Source: Burkholderiales bacterium (GTDB lineage: Bacteria; Pseudomonadota; Gammaproteobacteria; Burkholderiales; Casimicrobiaceae). From it: a stretch of 11,335 nt of DNA. A program made the position numbers and the translations under genes. Within the stretch, counting starts at the first letter, position 1, and each line of letters begins with the position of its first letter. This document shows positions 6,466-11,335 of this stretch, in pieces. The stretch spans positions 1 through 11,335 of the forward strand of contig JANXNO010000640.1 in the NCBI GenBank assembly GCA_025354075.1, in the 5' to 3' direction. The notes under the pieces were generated by a model that saw only the letters and a list, made by a program, of their open reading frames with translations, was not told where the DNA came from and made no database searches.

Positions 6466-9420
6466 CTACTGTGTCGCAAACTTTTGTCGCATCGATTGCA
6501 GCAGTGTGCGATCCGCAGCAACAGCGCTGGCAACCAACACCGCTTCTGCATCATTCAACATGCCCTGAGCCGCGACCTTGTCGCCCTGAGCCCAGAGCGC
6601 GTCGGCGAGAAAGAGTTTCGCCAAACCCGTATGTCGATTTTTTGCGTCGAATACTTGCCAGGCACGCTCGGCTGATTTGAGCGATGCGGCGGCTGCGTTC
6701 AAGTCGGCGAGCTGAGTTTGAGTGCGACCCAACGCAACCAGTAGGTCAGCACGGCGGGGCGATATGCCGAGCTCGGATCGCGCGTAGATCGCGTCTGCCT
6801 CGCGTAGCGACGCGAGCGCCGCCTGTGGCTGCCCGGCATCGAGGCGAACGATACCGAGCGTGGTCAGGCCCTTCGCGCGAAACAACGTGTTGGTGCTCGC
6901 AGACATAAGCGTGATTGCCTCTTCGGCTAATGCCAGCGCTTCGCCGTGACGACCCTGGGCACTGCGCAGGGCCGCACGTCGCATCGTGTGTCCCGCGCGC
7001 GGCAGCCCGGTCCAGGGCACGTGTGACAGTTGCTCAAACGCGGCCTCAGCATCGATGAGCTTGCCCGCTTCGATGAGCTGCTCGGCCCGCACCGATCTTG
7101 CCCGCATCGTCACCAGGTGATCAGCCCCCAGGCTCGAGCTAAACAGCCTGATGGTTTCATCGAACAGCGGTAGCGCGATTTCGGGATGTCGCGCGTCTGA
7201 ATGCGCCGTTGCAAGCAGCCAGCGAATCGACCCCTGATCGTAGCTGCCCTCGCTGCCTGTGACTGCGTCGCGGATCGCCTTGGCCTGTTCGAACGCATTA
7301 ATCGCACCGGTCACATTGCCTGCGTCAAGCCGGGTGTTGCCCACCAATGCCGCCACGTCCGCCACCGCCGGGTGCTGCGGCCCCAGCAGCGCGACCGCGG
7401 ACGGAATCAACCGATCCGCTTCACGTAGCGCGGCGTCAAGCTGTCCTTCCATCACCAATGCGCGGGCCAGTAACGTGCGCACGATCAGCATCGATTGCGA
7501 ATCGGCCTGTCCGTAGATTTCGCGTCCGGCCGCCAGCGCGCGCTCGGCAGCCGCTGCAGCGCCGGGCTGCTCGGCGTAGATCAACGCATTGGCAAGCGCG
7601 AGGTGCGCTTGCGACACATCTCGCGCGCCCAAAGCGTCACCCGTACGCGCCGGGGTTGAAAGCGCAGCCACCGCGAGACGCGCCGTTTCGACGCAAGCGG
7701 CTGCCGCCACGCCGTCGTTCATCTGGGCAACAGTCAGCCATCCAAGACCAGCGACGACCGTGTGCGAATCGCCCGCGCGACGCGCCGAATCAATGGCAGA
7801 CGTGAGCAACGTAATGGCTTCTTTGCTCCGCCCGGTTCGACTGAGCGCCGCCCCCTGCAACGCCTGCGCACGGACGGTAAGCTCGTGTTGCGGGCCCAGC
7901 TTTTGATTTGCGATATTGACCGCCTCCTGGATCAGCGCAGCGGCCTCCACGTAGAGACCCTGCCCGATCATGCTGTTCGCAACGGTCGTCATTAACTCCA
8001 CCGCGAGGTCTGGCTGACGGGTCAAATCAGCCGCCAGGCGTTGACGTGCGGCCTTGAGCAAATCCGCTGCCGTCGTTGTTTGATTGGCACCCGAATCGGT
8101 GTTGGCGTCGCCCAATACCGACACGACAAAATCCTTGACCTGCTCGGCGCGCGCCGCTTGCGCGCGCGCGGCCTGACGCTGCCACAGCGCGGCCGACAGT
8201 CCGCCAATCAGCGAGGCGCTGACAACGGTCGCAGCGGCGATCACCAGTGTGTGCCTTCTAACAAATTTACGAGCCCGATAGCCGAGCGCGTCGGGTTGCG
8301 CCTGCACCGGCAGATGCGCGAGATGTCGCTCGATATCCTGCGCGAATGCGTCCACGGTTGAGTAGCGCTCAGTGACATTTTTCTTGAGTGATTTGTTGAG
8401 AATGGCGTCGAGATCGCCAGTCAGCGCCTTTCGCGCAACGGCATTCTCTGTGGCCACACTGGCCAGCCGAACGTCGACGTTCGCGATGGCCTCTTCTAGC
8501 GCGGCAGCACTCTGGCGCTTCAATTGATAGGGCTTCGCCTCGGCCAGTAATTCGTAGGCGACTACACCCAGACTATAGACGTCGCTGGCTGTGCCAATCG
8601 GCTCGCCACGAATTTGTTCGGGGCTAGCGTAGTCGAGCGTCAGCGCACGCCCTGCGACCTGCGTGAGTTGCGTCTCCTGTGTCAGCTCACCTTCCATTAG
8701 TTTGGCGATACCGAAATCGAGCAGTCGCACCTGCCCATCAGCGGTGACGAGAATATTGGCGGGCTTCAAATCACGATGCACGACCAGTCGCGCGTGAGCA
8801 TGCGCGACGGCGCGAGCCACTTGTCGCAGCAATTTCAATCGCTCGTTGATGTCAAGCGCGCGTTGCATGCAATACACGTCGATTGGCACGCCTTCGACAT
8901 ATTCCAGCGCGAGATAGGGGCGACCCTGCGCGTCCAGACCGGCTTCGTAAATTCGCGCGATATTGGGATGGTCAAGGCTTGCCAGAATGTCCCGTTCACG
9001 GCGCATGCGTTCGGCCAGACCCTGTGACCAGTTCACGCGCGGCAACTTCAACGCCACCTCGCGCTTGAGCCCCCCGTCGGCACGCTCGGCGAGCCACACG
9101 GAGCCCATGCCGCCGACCCCTAACTCCGCGAGCAGTCGATAGGGCCCGATCAGCATGCCTGCTCTGGGCGCATCAGCGTCAGCCACGGGCGGGCTGCCTT
9201 CAAAGAAACCGAGCGTCAGCGAGGGTGGTGCATCGAGAAAATCGCGCGTTTCTGCGCGTGTGCTTTCAGCGAGCAAACCACGCAGCTTGAGCTTGATCGA
9301 TTCAGTTTCTTGCAGCGATTCAAGCCAGGTGTCGCGATCTGCGGCGGTCAACAACAACGCTTCGTCCAGGCGACGACTGATGGTCGGCCATTCGCTCGCC
9401 AGAAACTTGAGATCAGCCAT
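6466..9420 (-). CDS. Transmembrane Ser/Thr protein kinase with C-terminal TPR-like region
   Basis: This 984-residue kinase is of the Hanks type. A helical N-terminal region (1-88) precedes the catalytic domain (about 93-370): glycine loop GVGGMG 101-106, K125 in VALKLP, E142 in RERDILASLDHPNI, HRDLKPAN 215-222 with D217, DFG 235-237, and ASPEQ 265-269. All catalytic residues are present, so it should be active. One hydrophobic segment (about 391-413) follows, then some 570 residues of alanine-rich helical repeats resembling TPRs of the kinesin-light-chain type (for example LGPQHELTVRAQALQG and LGPQHPAVADVAALVG). This places the kinase in the cytoplasm and the repeats outside the inner membrane, as a sensor or docking surface. 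A strong GGAGGAA lies 7 nt before the ATG. The ECF sigma gene lies 176 bp upstream on the same strand, the usual partner arrangement. Confidence 0.95.
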   Translation of the reverse strand: MADLKFLASEWPTISRRLDEALLLTAADRDTWLESLQETESIKLKLRGLLAESTRAETRDFLDAPPSLTLGFFEGSPPVADADAPRAGMLIGPYRLLAELGVGGMGSVWLAERADGGLKREVALKLPRVNWSQGLAERMRRERDILASLDHPNIARIYEAGLDAQGRPYLALEYVEGVPIDVYCMQRALDINERLKLLRQVARAVAHAHARLVVHRDLKPANILVTADGQVRLLDFGIAKLMEGELTQETQLTQVAGRALTLDYASPEQIRGEPIGTASDVYSLGVVAYELLAEAKPYQLKRQSAAALEEAIANVDVRLASVATENAVARKALTGDLDAILNKSLKKNVTERYSTVDAFAQDIERHLAHLPVQAQPDALGYRARKFVRRHTLVIAAATVVSASLIGGLSAALWQRQAARAQAARAEQVKDFVVSVLGDANTDSGANQTTTAADLLKAARQRLAADLTRQPDLAVELMTTVANSMIGQGLYVEAAALIQEAVNIANQKLGPQHELTVRAQALQGAALSRTGRSKEAITLLTSAIDSARRAGDSHTVVAGLGWLTVAQMNDGVAAAACVETARLAVAALSTPARTGDALGARDVSQAHLALANALIYAEQPGAAAAAERALAAGREIYGQADSQSMLIVRTLLARALVMEGQLDAALREADRLIPSAVALLGPQHPAVADVAALVGNTRLDAGNVTGAINAFEQAKAIRDAVTGSEGSYDQGSIRWLLATAHSDARHPEIALPLFDETIRLFSSSLGADHLVTMRARSVRAEQLIEAGKLIDAEAAFEQLSHVPWTGLPRAGHTMRRAALRSAQGRHGEALALAEEAITLMSASTNTLFRAKGLTTLGIVRLDAGQPQAALASLREADAIYARSELGISPRRADLLVALGRTQTQLADLNAAAASLKSAERAWQVFDAKNRHTGLAKLFLADALWAQGDKVAAQGMLNDAEAVLVASAVAADRTLLQSMRQKFATQ

Positions 9421-9518
9421 TGCATTTCCTCCGGGTCAACGGCCGTGAGATTCTTGTACTGCTGGATTACGAGAATTGGCGACCAAGGCGGACATTCATT
9501 TCAAACTCCACTTCGTTT

Positions 9519-9589
9519 TGTAGGAGCAGCGCTGCCGCGACCAACTTCGCGCGCAGCGCGCCAAGGGTCGCGGCAAAGCCGCTCCTACA
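9519..9589. repeat. REP-type inverted repeat between sigma factor and kinase genes
   Basis: The arms 9519-9542 (TGTAGGAGC...GCCGCGACC) and 9566-9589 (GGTCGCGGC...GCTCCTACA) are inverted copies matching at 21 of 24 positions around a 23-bp GC-rich centre. The TGTAGGAGCGGC-type core is a well-known repetitive extragenic palindrome of Pseudomonas, Xanthomonas and related bacteria. It lies inside the 176-bp gap of a putative operon, so its RNA hairpin could lower or stabilise kinase expression relative to the sigma factor. Confidence 0.82.
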
Positions 9590-9596
9590 CACGGTC

Positions 9597-10148
9597 TCAC
9601 CGCAACGCAGTCGCCAGCAACAAACGAGCCTTCTGCCAGTCGCGACGCACGGTTCGATCTGTCACGTCCAGTGCCTCCGCAATTTCTGGATCGGTCATGC
9701 CCGCGAAATAGCGCATCTCGACGAGTTGCACCAACCGCTGATCCAGTTCGCCGATTTGTTCGAGTGCTTCATGTACTTTGAGAATCAATGCCTCGCCAGC
9801 AGCGTCGCCGCTCCACAGGCCTTCGTCCAGCGTCACATGCACCGCGTGCCCGCCATGACGCTCGGCCGCTTTGGAGCGCGCAATATCTACGATGATCGAG
9901 CGCATCGCCGAGGCGGTATAGGCAAAAAAGTGCGCCCGACTATCGGCATCGAGCCGGTTGGACGCACGCAGCTTCAGGTAGCACTCGTTCACCAGCGCTG
10001 TGGTGCCCACGTCCGGATCAGGAAAGCCCCGCCGTAGCCGCGTGTGCGCTATGCGTCGCAATTCCGGGTACATCGCCTGAAACAGCCCGTCGACGGCCTC
10101 CCGATCGCCGTCACGCGCGCGAATGATGAGTCCTGTGATGTCGCTCAT
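9597..10148 (-). CDS. ECF-type RNA polymerase sigma factor, kinase-associated group
   Basis: This 183-residue sigma-70 family protein resembles the ECF group usually coded next to Ser/Thr kinases (TIGR02999/Sigma70_ECF type). Region 2 covers about residues 20-95: YPELRRIAHTRLRR, then VGTTALVNECYLKL, then HFFAYTASAMRSIIVDIARSKAAERHGG. Region 4 covers about 125-183, with the HTH in MTDPEIAEALDVTDRTVRRDWQKARLLL. The acidic DxxQE-type motif that most ECF proteins carry in region 2.2 is replaced by TTALVNECYLKL, as in the kinase-controlled group. No anti-sigma gene is adjacent. The kinase gene follows after 176 bp on the same strand, so control by phosphorylation is likely, although not proved by sequence. 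The ATG at 10146-10148 has only a weak ribosome site. It is divergent from a secreted beta-helix protein across 256 bp. Confidence 0.93.
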   Translation of the reverse strand: MSDITGLIIRARDGDREAVDGLFQAMYPELRRIAHTRLRRGFPDPDVGTTALVNECYLKLRASNRLDADSRAHFFAYTASAMRSIIVDIARSKAAERHGGHAVHVTLDEGLWSGDAAGEALILKVHEALEQIGELDQRLVQLVEMRYFAGMTDPEIAEALDVTDRTVRRDWQKARLLLATALR

Positions 10149-10330
10149 TGCATCTGACTACTAATTGTCCTAAGGTAAACGCCGTGCGAAAAAGAGTCGA
10201 TTTCAGTTTAACCGCAAACAATGATGCTCGCGACACCCATTTGCATCGCAGCAACCTTCGCCCCACTGGATCAGAACTGAAGTGATTTTTCGTGTCCCAT
10301 GTCCGCATTGCGCGCTGCTTACCGTAACAG

Positions 10331-10378
10331 TGCATAGGACGATGGGATATACGAATGCTCGCCAGAGATACCTATGCA
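10331..10378. promoter_or_regulatory. Spaced inverted repeat upstream of the beta-helix gene
   Basis: TGCATAGG (10331-10338) and CCTATGCA (10371-10378) form a perfect 8-bp inverted repeat with a 32-bp spacer, centre to centre 40 bp, in the sigma/beta-helix divergent gap. It could be a pair of protein-binding half-sites or a long stem. I saw no convincing -35/-10 pair for a housekeeping sigma factor here. Confidence 0.35.
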
Positions 10379-10388
10379 ACCCATAGCC

Positions 10389-10403
10389 AAGGTTTGAAAC
10401 CTT
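10389..10403. promoter_or_regulatory. 15-bp palindrome abutting the beta-helix start codon
   Basis: AAGGTTTGAAACCTT is a perfect 7+7 palindrome around a single G. It ends one base before the ATG at 10405. It covers the place where the ribosome site should be, and its left AAGG is the only Shine-Dalgarno-like sequence. A repressor site or a translation-blocking hairpin are both possible. Confidence 0.45.
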
Positions 10404-10404
10404 A

Positions 10405-11335
10405 ATGAAACACATACTTGCCCGATGTTTGTGGCCTCTGCTATTTGCGTTCGTAGGCGTGCTTGGCACGGGCTTTACGGTCGCGTCCACATTTACTGTG
10501 ACGAGCAGCACCGACAGCGGCGCCTCGCTGCGCGCTGCGATCACGGCGGCAAACCTGGACACCAGCGCGTCAGCCGCTTCGCCGCACCACATCGTGTTCG
10601 CCATCCCAGGCACCGGCGTTCACACTATTGCGCCGACCTCGCAATTCCCGTTCATCAACCGTCCTGTCATCATTGATGGCTTCAGTCAGCCGGGCAGCAG
10701 TGCAAACACGCTGACCGTAGGCGACGATTCAGTGCATCAAATCGAACTGGACGGCACCAACGCAAACATCAGCAACGCGTGTTTCTACTTCGGCCCCGGA
10801 TCAGGAGGCTCAGTTCTTCGCGGCATGGTGGTGAATCGGTGCACCCTTTTCGCCGTCATCGTCAGCACCGGCAACATCACGCTAGAAGGCAATTTTCTGG
10901 GGATCAATGCAGCGGGAACTGCAAGCCTTGGTCGCGGCATCGTGAGCCTTGGCACTGGATTTTCGCCAGACTCGGGTGCGGTGATTATCGGCGGCTCGCT
11001 GCCCGCTCAACGCAACGTCATCGCGGGTAATTCCACGAGCATCATCGTCAACAACGTGAGCGGCGTGCTCATCTCTGGCAACTACATTGGTACCAATGCG
11101 GCTGGCACTGCCGCACTAGGCGGACAAGGTATTGTGGTCGGCACAGTCGGCGGCACTGCGATTGGGCCGTTCACCATCGGCGGCCTAACCGCCACGCCCG
11201 GCACCGGGCCGGGCAACGTTATCTCCGGTAGCGAAGGTAACGGTATCTCCGTCAATGCCCTGGGCAGCGGCACCACTATCGGTACCGGTGCCATACAGGG
11301 CAATCTGGTTGGCTTGTCCGCCAATGGCAATGCGG
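10405..11335 (+). CDS. Secreted right-handed beta-helix repeat protein (partial, 3' end outside window)
   Basis: The frame is open from ATG 10405 to the window end, giving 310 residues with no stop. Residues 1-28 are a clear signal peptide (MKHILARCLWPLLFAFVGVL then GTGFTVAS). Next comes FTVTSSTDSGASLRAAITAAN, a shortened form of the CSLREA-type motif found at the N-terminus of large secreted repeat proteins. The remainder is rich in Gly, Asn, Ser, Thr, Ile and Val with spaced repeats: GNFLGINAAGTASLG (from residue 162), GNYIGTNAAGTAALG (from 225) and GNLVGLSANGNA (from 299), and the related RNVIAGN and GNVISGS. This is the pattern of parallel beta-helix proteins of the outer surface or medium. 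The function is unknown; adhesion or polysaccharide interaction is a guess. It is divergent from the ECF sigma gene. Confidence 0.88.
   Translation, partial: MKHILARCLWPLLFAFVGVLGTGFTVASTFTVTSSTDSGASLRAAITAANLDTSASAASPHHIVFAIPGTGVHTIAPTSQFPFINRPVIIDGFSQPGSSANTLTVGDDSVHQIELDGTNANISNACFYFGPGSGGSVLRGMVVNRCTLFAVIVSTGNITLEGNFLGINAAGTASLGRGIVSLGTGFSPDSGAVIIGGSLPAQRNVIAGNSTSIIVNNVSGVLISGNYIGTNAAGTAALGGQGIVVGTVGGTAIGPFTIGGLTATPGTGPGNVISGSEGNGISVNALGSGTTIGTGAIQGNLVGLSANGNA

Noticed and set aside
7340..8170. GC-rich runs and GCGCGCGC tracts in the kinase gene as repeats
   Set aside because: They encode alanine/arginine-rich helical repeats of the TPR-like region and show no DNA-level tandem unit.
9420..10037. 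205-residue plus-strand reading frame opposite the sigma factor
   Set aside because: It is antisense to the ECF sigma gene and runs through the REP palindrome; no recognisable domain.
11082..11330. 82-residue minus-strand reading frame rich in proline and valine
   Set aside because: It is the complement of the Gly/Asn/Thr repeats of the beta-helix gene; composition is explained by that.
1..11335. CRISPR array, tRNA, rRNA, integrase or defence genes
   Set aside because: No regularly spaced repeats, cloverleaf or rRNA-like sequence, and no transposase, integrase, nuclease or toxin motifs were seen on either strand.

Overview
The window (about 58-60% GC by eye) looks like a betaproteobacterial chromosome, probably Burkholderiales. 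The evidence is a Bug/TctC-type solute receptor, a branched-chain aminotransferase followed by a small zf-CHCC zinc-finger gene, and REP-like palindromes in the gaps. The genus cannot be named from this sequence. No tRNA, rRNA, CRISPR array, transposase or phage gene was seen, and gene packing is normal for a chromosome.

Left part (1-3367): the 3' end of an EAL-domain c-di-GMP phosphodiesterase gene converges on a marR-family repressor gene (minus strand). The repressor is divergent from ilvE. The marR-ilvE gap carries two near-identical 15-bp palindromes with GTCAA/TTGAC arms, placed in opposite orientation over overlapping divergent promoter candidates. This is a well-defined candidate operator for the MarR protein. 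ilvE is followed on the same strand by the zf-CHCC gene and by an exported M23-family peptidase gene.

Middle part (3369-6284): a LysR regulator gene (minus) is divergent from a Tat-exported Bug-family receptor gene. The receptor gene overlaps a SAM-dependent methyltransferase gene by ATGA. A nested inverted repeat lies between the LysR and receptor genes. No TctA/TctB permease gene is present, so the receptor is an orphan here.

Right part (6285-11335): after a 117-bp imperfect palindrome between convergent genes comes a signalling module. On the minus strand, an ECF sigma factor gene of the kinase-associated type lies upstream of a 984-residue transmembrane Ser/Thr protein kinase with a C-terminal TPR-like region. 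A REP-type hairpin separates the two. Divergent from the sigma gene is a secreted beta-helix repeat protein that runs off the window end; two inverted repeats sit just upstream of its start codon. By analogy with known sigma/kinase pairs, the likely model is that the kinase senses an envelope signal, phosphorylates the sigma factor and switches on targets, possibly including the neighbouring surface protein. That link is inference; the gene order is what the sequence shows.
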